Assembly: GCA_000242235.1 (NCBI GenBank)
Contig: JH590863.1
Coordinates: 517,311 to 581,310, forward strand
DNA length: 64,000 bases
DNA from: Stomatobaculum longum
Lineage (GTDB): Bacteria > Bacillota > Clostridia > Lachnospirales > Lachnospiraceae
Reading direction: 5' to 3'
This document shows, one piece after another, positions 45,037 to 52,426 of the stretch (positions within the stretch are counted from its first letter, which is position 1; every line of letters begins with the position of its first letter). The translations under genes and the position numbers were made by a program. Below the pieces are notes generated by a model, which saw only the letters and a list, made by a program, of their open reading frames with translations, made no database searches and had not been told where the DNA came from.

Positions 45037-45500
45037 ACGTCACGCGGGAGAGCCGCTCGGAGGAAGAGACCGAGCGCTTTGCGGCAGAACTTGCGCGGGA
45101 GGTTCCCGGGGGCACTGTCATACGGCTCGAGGGGGATCTCGGTGCCGGAAAGACAGCCTTTGCGCGCGGGTTTGCGCGCGGACTCGGCATTGCGGAGCCG
45201 GTGACCAGCCCGACCTTCACAATTCTGCAGGGCTATGAGGGAGGCCGTCTTCCGCTCTGGCACTTTGACTTATATCGCCTCGAGGATGAGAGCGAGATGG
45301 ATGAACTCGGCTACGAGGACTGCTTTTACGGCGACGGCGTGAGTCTCGTCGAGTGGGCGTCCCGCATGCCGGACTTTTTACCGCGGGATGCGGCAAAAGT
45401 AGAGATTACCCGAGCGCCGGAGAAGGGGGATGATGTTCGCATCATCCGCGTCTCCGGCTTTCCGGCAAAGGAAGACAGGCATGAAAATTCTGGGAATTGA
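45033..45500 (+). CDS. tsaE: tRNA t6A biosynthesis ATPase TsaE
   Basis: 155 residues. P-loop GDLGAGKTAFARGFA near residue 35, TSPTFTILQGYEG switch and the WHFDLYRLED segment of the TsaE family, then LVEWASRMPDFLP. Powers the TsaB-TsaD complex that makes threonylcarbamoyl-adenosine 37 in ANN-decoding tRNAs. ATGA overlap with hom; the stop lies 19 bases inside tsaB. Confidence 0.94.
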   Translation: MNVTRESRSEEETERFAAELAREVPGGTVIRLEGDLGAGKTAFARGFARGLGIAEPVTSPTFTILQGYEGGRLPLWHFDLYRLEDESEMDELGYEDCFYGDGVSLVEWASRMPDFLPRDAAKVEITRAPEKGDDVRIIRVSGFPAKEDRHENSGN

Positions 45501-46266
45501 GAGTGCGGCGCTGACCGCTTCGGTTGCGCTCGTGACCGATGGGATGCTGACCGCGGAATATACCGTGACCGACAAGAAGACGCATTCGCAGACCTTGCTA
45601 CCCATGCTGGACGAGCTGAAGCGCTCGCTCGGCCTGGAGCTCGAGACGCTCGATGCGATTGCGATTTCGGCGGGGCCGGGTTCGTTCACGGGACTCCGGA
45701 TCGGCGCGGCGACGGCAAAGGGACTCGGGTTGGTGCTGCAAAAACCGCTCGTCGCTGTCTCGACGCTCGAAGCGCTCGCCTACAATCTGGCGGGGAGCGA
45801 GCGTCTGCTCTGCCCGGTCATGGATGCGCGGCGCAGTCAGGTGTACAACGGTCTGTATCGCCGGAAGGCGACAGAGGACGGTAATTTTTCGTCCGGCGGT
45901 TCGCTCGAGACAGTCATAGCGCCGCGCGCCGTTTCGGCGGAGGCGCTCGTTAAAGAGCTGAATGCGCGGGGAGAAGCGGTGATATTTGTCGGCGACGGCA
46001 TCCCGGTGCTATCGCGCCTTGCGGAGACCCTCACGGTGCCCTATTCGGTCGCGGCGCCGAATAACAGCCGCGCGCGGGCAGCTTCGGTCGCGGCGCTCGG
46101 AGAAATTTACGCGGCTGCGGGAAAGACTGTTTCCGCGGAAGCCTTTGCGCCCGAATACCTGAGAAAGAGTCAGGCGGAGCGCGAGCGCGAAGAAGCGATA
46201 CAATACGATTTGGAGCGGGAACTCGCGGCAGGCGTGAGCCCGAAAAAAGCGAGGGCAGAGCGTTGA
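45481..46266 (+). CDS. tsaB: tRNA t6A biosynthesis protein TsaB
   Basis: 261 residues, actin-like ASKHA fold. N-terminal KILGIESAALTASVALVTD and AISAGPGSFTGLRIG are family signatures. Scaffold partner of TsaD. Start ATG 45481 preceded by AAAGGAAGACAGGC inside the end of tsaE; the longer in-frame start is less likely. C-terminus lengthened by charged residues. Confidence 0.94.
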   Translation: MKILGIESAALTASVALVTDGMLTAEYTVTDKKTHSQTLLPMLDELKRSLGLELETLDAIAISAGPGSFTGLRIGAATAKGLGLVLQKPLVAVSTLEALAYNLAGSERLLCPVMDARRSQVYNGLYRRKATEDGNFSSGGSLETVIAPRAVSAEALVKELNARGEAVIFVGDGIPVLSRLAETLTVPYSVAAPNNSRARAASVAALGEIYAAAGKTVSAEAFAPEYLRKSQAEREREEAIQYDLERELAAGVSPKKARAER

Positions 46267-46742
46267 GCGTCTTGCCCGAATTGCGACACGCGGTCGTATC
46301 GGATCTGGAGGCAATGGCGGAAGCGGAGCGCCGTTGTTTTCCGGATCCTTGGTCTTTTCGGCTGCTTTCGGATTTGCTAAGCTCTTCGTATGACAGTGTC
46401 TTTGTGCTTGTCGCCGAGGACACACTGCTCGGCTATGTAAACGTGCGTGTGCTCGGCGATGAAGCGGAACTTATGCGCATTGCCGTTTTGCCAAAAGCGC
46501 GGGGACAACATCTCGGGCTGCTCCTGCTTCGCGCAGGCTTACGGGAAATGTGCGCGCGGGGCGCGGAGGCGGCCACGCTTGAGGTGAGAGCGGGGAACAC
46601 AGCTGCGATTCAACTCTATGAGAAACACGGTTTTTTGCTTGCGGGCAGAAGAAAGAACTACTATGAAAAACCGGTAGAGGATGCGCTGATCTACTGGAAT
46701 CGGACTTTATCTGTTTGGAAAGAAGAGGTTACGGATGCTTGA
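46263..46742 (+). CDS. rimI: Ribosomal-protein-alanine N-acetyltransferase RimI
   Basis: 159 residues, GNAT fold: EAERRCFPDPWSFRLLSDLL, acetyl-CoA loop AVLPKARGQHLGLLLL, and AIQLYEKHGFLLAGRRKNYY. Acetylates ribosomal protein S18 in E. coli; often encoded with tsaB and tsaD. TTG start overlapping the tsaB stop by four bases; the 3' end overlaps the next gene by eight bases. Confidence 0.93.
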   Translation: MSVLPELRHAVVSDLEAMAEAERRCFPDPWSFRLLSDLLSSSYDSVFVLVAEDTLLGYVNVRVLGDEAELMRIAVLPKARGQHLGLLLLRAGLREMCARGAEAATLEVRAGNTAAIQLYEKHGFLLAGRRKNYYEKPVEDALIYWNRTLSVWKEEVTDA

Positions 46743-47649
46743 TATTTGTCTCCTTGGGACAGGCGGCATGATGCCGCTGCCCTATCGCTGGCTCACATCG
46801 ATGATGGCGCGCTGCAATGGTTCTTCGCTGCTCATTGACTGCGGCGAGGGCACCCAGATTGCGCTCCGGGAGAAGGGCTGGAGTCCGCGCCCCATCGATG
46901 TAATCTGTTTTACGCACTACCATGCGGACCATATCAGCGGCCTGCCGGGCCTGCTCCTCACGATGGGCAATGCCGAGCGCACCGAGCCGCTCCTCATGAT
47001 AGGCCCGAAGGGGCTGGAGCGCGTGGTGACAGCGCTCCGGAGCATTGCGCCGGAACTTCCGTTTCCGATTGTCTTTTCGGAACTCACGGAGGCGAGAGAG
47101 CAGCGGACGGCAGGCCCCTATGTGATCGATGCCTACCGCGTGAATCACAATGTGCTCTGCTACGGCTACTGTATCAGCATTCCCCGCATCGGCCGCTTTG
47201 ACGCGGCGCGGGCCAAAGAGCAGGGGATCCCGCTGAAATTCTGGAACCCGCTGCAGAAGGGGCAGACCATTACGGACGGCGACAAGGTCTATACGCCGGA
47301 TATGGTGCTCGGCGGCGCGCGGCGCGGCCTTAAGGTAAGCTACTGCACCGACACGCGCCCGGTTCCGGCCATTGCGGAATATGCGGCCGATGCGGATCTC
47401 ATGATTTGCGAGGGCATGTACGGCGAGGCCGACAAGCAGCAGAAAGCGCGGGAACATAAGCACATGACCATGCAGGAGGCGGCAAAGCTCGCATCGGAAG
47501 CGAAGCCGAAGGAACTCTGGCTCACGCACTACAGCCCCTCGCTCAACTACCCGGAAGAATATATGGCGGAAATCCGGAAAATTTTTCCGGCGGCAAAGGC
47601 GGCGAAGGACGGCTGGACCATGGAGCTCGTTTTCCCGGAGGAGGCATGA
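46735..47649 (+). CDS. rnz: Metallo-beta-lactamase-fold nuclease, RNase Z-like
   Basis: 304 residues. Zinc motif [19 protein letters not shown] (HxHxDH near residue 62), [11 protein letters not shown] near 40, further ligands in VSYCTDTRP and a C-terminal LTHYSPS. Matches RNase Z/ElaC, the tRNA 3'-end processing endonuclease. Within the t6A operon, suggesting a tRNA-maturation theme. Start ATG overlaps rimI. Confidence 0.85.
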   Translation: MLDICLLGTGGMMPLPYRWLTSMMARCNGSSLLIDCGEGTQIALREKGWSPRPIDVICFTHYHADHISGLPGLLLTMGNAERTEPLLMIGPKGLERVVTALRSIAPELPFPIVFSELTEAREQRTAGPYVIDAYRVNHNVLCYGYCISIPRIGRFDAARAKEQGIPLKFWNPLQKGQTITDGDKVYTPDMVLGGARRGLKVSYCTDTRPVPAIAEYAADADLMICEGMYGEADKQQKAREHKHMTMQEAAKLASEAKPKELWLTHYSPSLNYPEEYMAEIRKIFPAAKAAKDGWTMELVFPEEA

Positions 47650-48695
47650 CAGGGATGGAACAGACAGCAGCGGAACAAAAAGACATTCGCATTCTCGCAA
47701 TCGAGAGTTCCTGTGACGAGACGGCGGCGGCAGTCGTGGAAAACGGCAGAACCGTGCGGTCGAACGTGATTTACTCCCAGATTGCGACGCATACGCTCTA
47801 CGGCGGTGTCGTGCCGGAGATCGCCTCGCGCGCGCACATTGAAAAAATCAATCAGGTCACAGCGCAGGCACTCACGGATGCCGGTCTCACGTTGGCGGAG
47901 ATTGACGCAATCGGCGTGACATACGGACCGGGACTCGTGGGGCCGCTCTTGATCGGTGTCTCGGCGGCCAAGGCGATGGCCTTTGCGGCGGGAAAGCCGT
48001 TAATCGGCGTCAATCACATCGAGGGACATGTCTCGGCGAACTTCATCGCAAATCCGGACTTAAAACCGCCCTTTCTCTGCCTCATTGTGTCCGGCGGACA
48101 CACGAATCTCGTGATGGTCGAGGACTACGGGAAGTTTCGTATTCTCGGGCAGACCCGGGACGATGCGGCGGGCGAGGCCTTTGACAAGGTGGCGAGATCG
48201 GTGGGGCTCGGTTACCCGGGCGGGCCGAAAATCGACAGAAAGGCGCGGGAGGGTAACCCCGATGCCATCAGCTTTCCGCGCGCCAAGGTCGCGGGTTCGC
48301 CCTATGACTTCAGTTTCAGCGGCTTAAAGAGTGCGGTGTTAAATTATCAGAATCACGCGAAGATGACGGGAGAGGAGATTCCGGTTGCCGACCTTGTCGC
48401 CTCGTTCCAGAAGGCGGTCGTCGAGGTGCTGGTCTCTCACACGATGGAGGCCGCGCGGGATTTTAACTGTAAGACGATTGCAATGGCGGGCGGTGTCGCG
48501 GCGAACTCCGCGCTCCGCGAGGCCATGCGGCTTGCCTGCGAAGCAGCGGGCTATACGCTTACTTACCCGGAACTCGGACTCTGTACGGACAATGCGGCCA
48601 TGATAGGCTCTGCGGCTTACTATGAGTATTGTGCGGGCAGAAGAAGCGGCTGGGATCTGAACGCCGTTCCGAATCTGAAGCTCGGGGAGCGCTGA
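47646..48695 (+). CDS. tsaD: tRNA N6-adenosine threonylcarbamoyltransferase TsaD
   Basis: 349 residues. [19 protein letters not shown] near the N-terminus, metal-binding [11 protein letters not shown] (HxxxH near residue 121), [25 protein letters not shown] and [14 protein letters not shown]. Catalytic subunit of the t6A complex. Overlaps rnz by four bases. tsaE, tsaB and tsaD are all present here; tsaC is not in the window. Confidence 0.96.
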   Translation: MTGMEQTAAEQKDIRILAIESSCDETAAAVVENGRTVRSNVIYSQIATHTLYGGVVPEIASRAHIEKINQVTAQALTDAGLTLAEIDAIGVTYGPGLVGPLLIGVSAAKAMAFAAGKPLIGVNHIEGHVSANFIANPDLKPPFLCLIVSGGHTNLVMVEDYGKFRILGQTRDDAAGEAFDKVARSVGLGYPGGPKIDRKAREGNPDAISFPRAKVAGSPYDFSFSGLKSAVLNYQNHAKMTGEEIPVADLVASFQKAVVEVLVSHTMEAARDFNCKTIAMAGGVAANSALREAMRLACEAAGYTLTYPELGLCTDNAAMIGSAAYYEYCAGRRSGWDLNAVPNLKLGER

Positions 48696-48696
48696 G

Positions 48697-49425
48697 ATGA
48701 CAGGAAAAAAGACGGCGGCTGTCCTGCTCGCGGGCGGACACGGCGCGCGGATGCAGAGCAAAATTCCGAAGCAGTTTTTGCTGCTCGCGGGGCATACGGT
48801 CCTCTGGCACGCGTTGCAGGCGCTTTCCGAGAGCAGTATCGATGAAATCGTGCTGGTCACACCGCAGGGCGAAGCGGAAGCTCTCTATCGAACTTACCGG
48901 GAGGAGTATGGCTTTCGCAAATTGGTCGCTGCGGTAGAGGGCGGCGCAGAGCGCTGCGACTCGGTTGTCGCGGGACTTCGCGCCCTTTTGGGACGCGGCA
49001 CGGAGCTGGTTTTTATCCACGACGCCGCGCGCCCCTTTGTGTCGCAGGAACTCCTTAAGCGCATGCGGGATGCGGGAGAACGCTACGGCGCGGCGATTCC
49101 GGCACTGCCGGTAAAGGACACGATTAAGCTCGGGAACGCGGAGGGCTTTGTGCAAGATACCCCGCCGCGCGCCCTGCTTTTTGCGGCGCAGACGCCGCAG
49201 GTCTTTTCTTATACAGCGATTTGTGCGGCCTATGAGGCCTATGACAGGGCGAGAAAGGCAGAAGATGCGCGCGCCCTGCTCGCGACCGATGACGCACAGG
49301 TCATGGAACGCTTCGGCGCTTGTCCCGTAAAGCTCGTGGAGGGGGAAGAACAAAACCAGAAGCTCACAACGCCCGAGGATATGGCAAGGGCGGAACTGTG
49401 GCTACGGGAGCACGGCGCAAAGTGA
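48697..49425 (+). CDS. ispD: 2-C-methyl-D-erythritol 4-phosphate cytidylyltransferase
   Basis: 242 residues. Transfers CMP to MEP in the non-mevalonate isoprenoid pathway. CTP-binding AAVLLAGGHGARMQSKIPKQF, GGAERCDSVVAGL, IHDAARPFVS, PALPVKDTIK and the C-terminal TTPEDMARAE are as in the family. One base after tsaD. The isoprenoid product feeds undecaprenyl phosphate recycled by UppP elsewhere in this window. Confidence 0.93.
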   Translation: MTGKKTAAVLLAGGHGARMQSKIPKQFLLLAGHTVLWHALQALSESSIDEIVLVTPQGEAEALYRTYREEYGFRKLVAAVEGGAERCDSVVAGLRALLGRGTELVFIHDAARPFVSQELLKRMRDAGERYGAAIPALPVKDTIKLGNAEGFVQDTPPRALLFAAQTPQVFSYTAICAAYEAYDRARKAEDARALLATDDAQVMERFGACPVKLVEGEEQNQKLTTPEDMARAELWLREHGAK

Positions 49426-49448
49426 TTGGTAGGAAGGGAGGAGAAAAG

Positions 49449-50585
49449 ATGGAACAGAATCGTTTTTTTCCGGAAGTGAGAGGAAATTTCGGTTTCGGCT
49501 GCATGCGACTTCCGATGAACGGCGAGGAGGTCGATAAGACAGAGTTTTGCCGCATGGCCGATGCCTTTATCGCGGCGGGCTTTAACTATTTCGACACGGC
49601 CCACGGCTATATCAAAGGCAAATCAGAGACGGCAATCGCAGCGTGCGTGTCATCCCGTTATCCGCGCGAGCGCTTTCTCCTGACGAATAAGCTGACCGAG
49701 CCGTATTTCGAGAAACAGGAGGACATCCGCCCGTTTTTCATGCAGCAGCTTGCGCTCTGCAAGGTCGACTACTTCGACTTTTACCTGATGCACGCGCAGA
49801 ACAAAAAGAACTATCAGAAGTTCAAGCGCTGTCGCGCCTATGAGACGGCTGGGGAGTTAAAGCAGGAGGGATACATTCGCCACCTCGGCCTCTCGTTCCA
49901 CGACAAGGCGGAAGTGCTGGACATGATTTTAAACGAGCACCCGGAAATCGAATTCGTACAGATTCAGTTCAACTATCTGGACTATGAGAGCGATGAAGTC
50001 GAGGGACGCAAGGTCTATGAGGTCTGCGAGAAACATCAGAAACCCGTCATGGTCATGGAGCCCGTGAAGGGCGGCAGTCTCGTGAAGCTGCCGGAAGAGG
50101 CGGACCGGATTCTCCGGGATTTGAACGGGGGCAGCAATGCGAGCTATGCAATCCGCTTTGCGGCGAGCTTTCCGCAGATTGCGGTGGTGCTCTCCGGCAT
50201 GAGCAATCTGGAGCAGATGGAGGACAATCTCGCCGCAATGTGTGACTTTAAGCCGCTCACGGAAGCCGAGACGGAAGCGCTCCGCAAGGTCTGCGCGGTG
50301 TTCGGCCGTCTGGATCTGATTCCCTGCACGGCTTGTCACTACTGCGTCGAGGAGAGCGCCTGTCCGAAGAACATCCGGATTCCCGAGATTTTAGGCGCTT
50401 CGAATGCGTACGAGTCGTTCCATAACCCGAATACGATCAATGACTATCGGAATTTCATGACCGCGGGGGATCACGGCAAAGCGGCCGACTGCATTCGCTG
50501 CGGCAAATGCGAGAAGGTATGTCCCCAGCACCTCGAAATCCGGGAGCTCCTCGCGAAGGTAGCGGCGGTATTTGACCGACAGTGA
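49449..50585 (+). CDS. Aldo/keto reductase with C-terminal 4Fe-4S domain
   Basis: 378 residues. NADPH-dependent TIM barrel (about 1-285: GFGCMRLPMN, FDTAHGYIKGKSE, the DFYLMHAQNK strand, GLSFHDKAEV) fused to ferredoxin-like cysteines: CTACHYCVEESACPKNI (about 299-315) and CIRCGKCEKVCPQHLEI (about 352-368). This Fe-S type is common in anaerobes; substrate unknown. Start ATG 49449 after GGGAGGAGAAAAG; an upstream in-frame start inside ispD has no site. Confidence 0.88.
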   Translation: MEQNRFFPEVRGNFGFGCMRLPMNGEEVDKTEFCRMADAFIAAGFNYFDTAHGYIKGKSETAIAACVSSRYPRERFLLTNKLTEPYFEKQEDIRPFFMQQLALCKVDYFDFYLMHAQNKKNYQKFKRCRAYETAGELKQEGYIRHLGLSFHDKAEVLDMILNEHPEIEFVQIQFNYLDYESDEVEGRKVYEVCEKHQKPVMVMEPVKGGSLVKLPEEADRILRDLNGGSNASYAIRFAASFPQIAVVLSGMSNLEQMEDNLAAMCDFKPLTEAETEALRKVCAVFGRLDLIPCTACHYCVEESACPKNIRIPEILGASNAYESFHNPNTINDYRNFMTAGDHGKAADCIRCGKCEKVCPQHLEIRELLAKVAAVFDRQ

Positions 50586-50626
50586 TTGCGGTCACGGTGT
50601 AAGCTTTAGAGAATGAGAGAAATGAA

Positions 50627-51193
50627 ATGCAGAGACAAATCAGAAATTTGACACTGGCGGCGATGTTGCTGGCCCTGGGGCTCGTTCTGCCCCTGGTGAC
50701 CGGCAACATTCCCCGCGTCGGCAACCTGCTGCTCCCGATGCATCTGCCGGTATTTCTCGGCGGGCTGCTGCTCGGCTGGCAGTACGGACTCTTGCTCGGC
50801 GCTGTTTTGCCGCTGATGCGGTCCCTCCTCTTCGGAATGCCGCCGCTCTATCCGGTCGCGCTCGCGATGACTTTTGAGCTCGCAACCTACGGTGCCGTGG
50901 CGGGGGCTCTCTATCGGCGCTCGCCGTGGAAGTGCCTGCGGGCACTGTACCGCGCCCTGCTTCTCGCGATGTTTGCGGGGCGCGCGGTCTGGGGAATTGC
51001 GGAAATTGCTCTGCTCGGCATGGCGGGGAAGACCTTTACCTGGCAGATGTTCCTCGCAGGGGCGTTCTTGAATGCAGTTCCGGGCATTCTCCTCCAGCTC
51101 ATCCTGATTCCGAGTGTGATGCTTACGTTGCATCGAACGGGGATAAGCGGTTTGTTTGGCGCCGATGCCGGGGCACGCGCGGTCAATGGATAA
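50627..51193 (+). CDS. ECF transporter S component, substrate unknown
   Basis: 188 residues, six hydrophobic helices, with an N-terminal LTLAAMLLALGLVLPLVTGN and HLPVFLGGLLLGWQYG as in ECF S-components for vitamins. No riboswitch precedes it and no EcfA/EcfT genes are nearby, so substrate cannot be inferred; group II components share a distant energising module. The next gene, a P-loop kinase, overlaps by eight bases. Confidence 0.8.
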   Translation: MQRQIRNLTLAAMLLALGLVLPLVTGNIPRVGNLLLPMHLPVFLGGLLLGWQYGLLLGAVLPLMRSLLFGMPPLYPVALAMTFELATYGAVAGALYRRSPWKCLRALYRALLLAMFAGRAVWGIAEIALLGMAGKTFTWQMFLAGAFLNAVPGILLQLILIPSVMLTLHRTGISGLFGADAGARAVNG

Positions 51194-51761
51194 CTTTGAG
51201 CGTCTTTTTGACCTGCTGTCTGCGCATCCCAGGGGCGGATTTCTGCTTGCGCTCGACGGGCGCTGTGCTTCCGGAAAGACAACGATGGCCGAGAGACTGC
51301 AGCGTGTTTTGCCTTGCAATGTGATTCACATGGACGATTTTTACCTGCCTTTTTCGCAGAGAGCAGCGGAGCGCATGGCAGAGCCGGGCGGACATATCTG
51401 GGTTGAGCGTCTCCGGACGGAGGTGTTGGAGCCGCTTCGCGCGGGAAGGAAAATCAGCTATCTTCCCTATGACTGCCATGCCGACCGTTTTTTGCCGCCG
51501 CGAAAAGCGGACCCTGTGTTACCGACTCTTGTGGAAGGCTCCTACAGCTGCCATCCCGCACTGCGGGTACTGTATGATTGCTGTGTGTTTCTGGATATTA
51601 CGCCCGAGTATCAGCGGGAGCGGCTGCTCCGTCGAAATCCGGAGAGCTTTGAGGTATTTCAAACGATGTGGATTCCCAGAGAAGAATACTATTTCAAGCA
51701 CTGTGAGATTCGGAAGCACTGCAATTTCGTCCTGACGGCGGAGGAATGTCCCCGGCGGTAG
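51186..51761 (+). CDS. P-loop nucleoside kinase-like protein (uridine-kinase family)
   Basis: 191 residues. Walker A LALDGRCASGKTT near residue 20, the Asp pair HMDDFYLPF near 52 typical of uridine kinase/PRK-like proteins, and VFLDITPEYQRERLLRRNP, WIPREEYYF near the C-terminus. Probably phosphorylates a small molecule, possibly one imported by the neighbouring S-component. The start is uncertain: ATG 51186 (weak site) or a TTG 30 bases upstream. Confidence 0.75.
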   Translation: MDNFERLFDLLSAHPRGGFLLALDGRCASGKTTMAERLQRVLPCNVIHMDDFYLPFSQRAAERMAEPGGHIWVERLRTEVLEPLRAGRKISYLPYDCHADRFLPPRKADPVLPTLVEGSYSCHPALRVLYDCCVFLDITPEYQRERLLRRNPESFEVFQTMWIPREEYYFKHCEIRKHCNFVLTAEECPRR

Positions 51762-51799
51762 CGGTTGAGCGGCGCAGAAGCCGAAAAGGGAGAGACTTG

Positions 51800-52000
51800 A
51801 TGGTCTACTGTAATTATGTGTCCAATACCGATTGTACTGTGGCTTATCAGTACGGAGCCCGGGCGGATGATATCACGGGGCTTCTCGTATTCCGTTTTTC
51901 GGAGGGAGAAGAGGGATTTGAAATAATAAAAGAGCCTGAAAAGGCTTCTCCCTGGGAAGTACATGTGATGCGCAAGAAAATTTCCTATGAGATTGGATGA
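51800..52000 (+). CDS. Small conserved-looking protein, unknown
   Basis: 66 residues, soluble, starting MVYCNYVSNTDCTV, with DDITGLLVFRF in the middle and KKISYEI at the end. AAAAGGGAGAGACTT precedes the ATG. No domain recognised. It lies 38 bases after the kinase and ends just before a strong terminator, so it is the last gene of that operon. Confidence 0.6.
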   Translation: MVYCNYVSNTDCTVAYQYGARADDITGLLVFRFSEGEEGFEIIKEPEKASPWEVHVMRKKISYEIG

Positions 52001-52008
52001 AAACAATC

Positions 52009-52057
52009 GAAAAAAGCGCGTATCCGAGCCGTTTTTTGGCTCGGATACGCGCTTTTT
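52009..52057 (+). terminator. Rho-independent terminator
   Basis: AAAAAGCGCGTATCCGAGCC and GGCTCGGATACGCGCTTTTT around a T6 loop; perfect 20-bp stem, functional in both directions. Confidence 0.93.
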
Positions 52058-52075
52058 GCCGCGGTGAGGATGGAA

Positions 52076-52097
52076 TCGTGTTGCATTCGTGTTGCAT
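52076..52097. repeat. Tandem 11-bp direct repeat near tRNA-Ser
   Basis: TCGTGTTGCAT occurs twice in direct succession (52076-52086, 52087-52097), in a 100-base stretch without genes between two terminators. Function unknown. Confidence 0.6.
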
Positions 52098-52159
52098 GTG
52101 TTCCTGATTTTGGCTGTTTTCCCATCGGCTGCGGCCTGTTTTTCAACACGGCAAGCATA

Positions 52160-52206
52160 GAAAAAGCACGCATTTAAGCCATTTTTGGCCTATTTGCGTG
52201 CTTCTC
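52160..52206 (-). terminator. Terminator of tRNA-Ser(TGA)
   Basis: On the minus strand AAGCACGCAAATAGGCC pairs with GGCTTAAATGCGTGCTT, followed by TTTC; it lies just behind the tRNA gene. Confidence 0.85.
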
Positions 52207-52212
52207 TCTTCG

Positions 52213-52298
52213 CGGAGAGGATGGGATTCGAACCCATGTGCCCCGTAGGACTAACGGTTTTCAAGACCGCCTCGTTATGACCGCTCCGACACCTCTCC
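52213..52298 (-). tRNA. tRNA-Ser(TGA)
   Basis: 86-base class II tRNA: acceptor GGAGAGG/CCTCTCC with G discriminator, anticodon loop CTTGAAA (anticodon TGA), long variable arm, and T-loop GGTTCGAATCC. CCA is not encoded. Only tRNA on the minus strand. Confidence 0.96.
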
Positions 52299-52370
52299 AG
52301 TGTAGCAAGCAGAGTATACATGAGACGAAAGAGAGTTGTCAATCTCCGGAGAATTTGGAAGTGCATTTTA

Positions 52371-52399
52371 TTGCTAGAATTCCGAAAACTCATTATAAT
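52371..52399 (+). promoter_or_regulatory. Sigma-A promoter of the amylosucrase-like gene
   Basis: TTGCTA (52371-52376), 17-base spacer, perfect TATAAT (52394-52399), 28 bases before the start codon. Confidence 0.8.
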
Positions 52400-52426
52400 G
52401 TTAAGAAAAAACGAGAGGGCATTTTT

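Noticed and set aside
51985..52173. Minus-strand frame next to tRNA-Ser as an integrase 3' remnant
   Set aside because: It is formed by the terminator and the 11-bp repeat; no integrase catalytic residues or family pattern.
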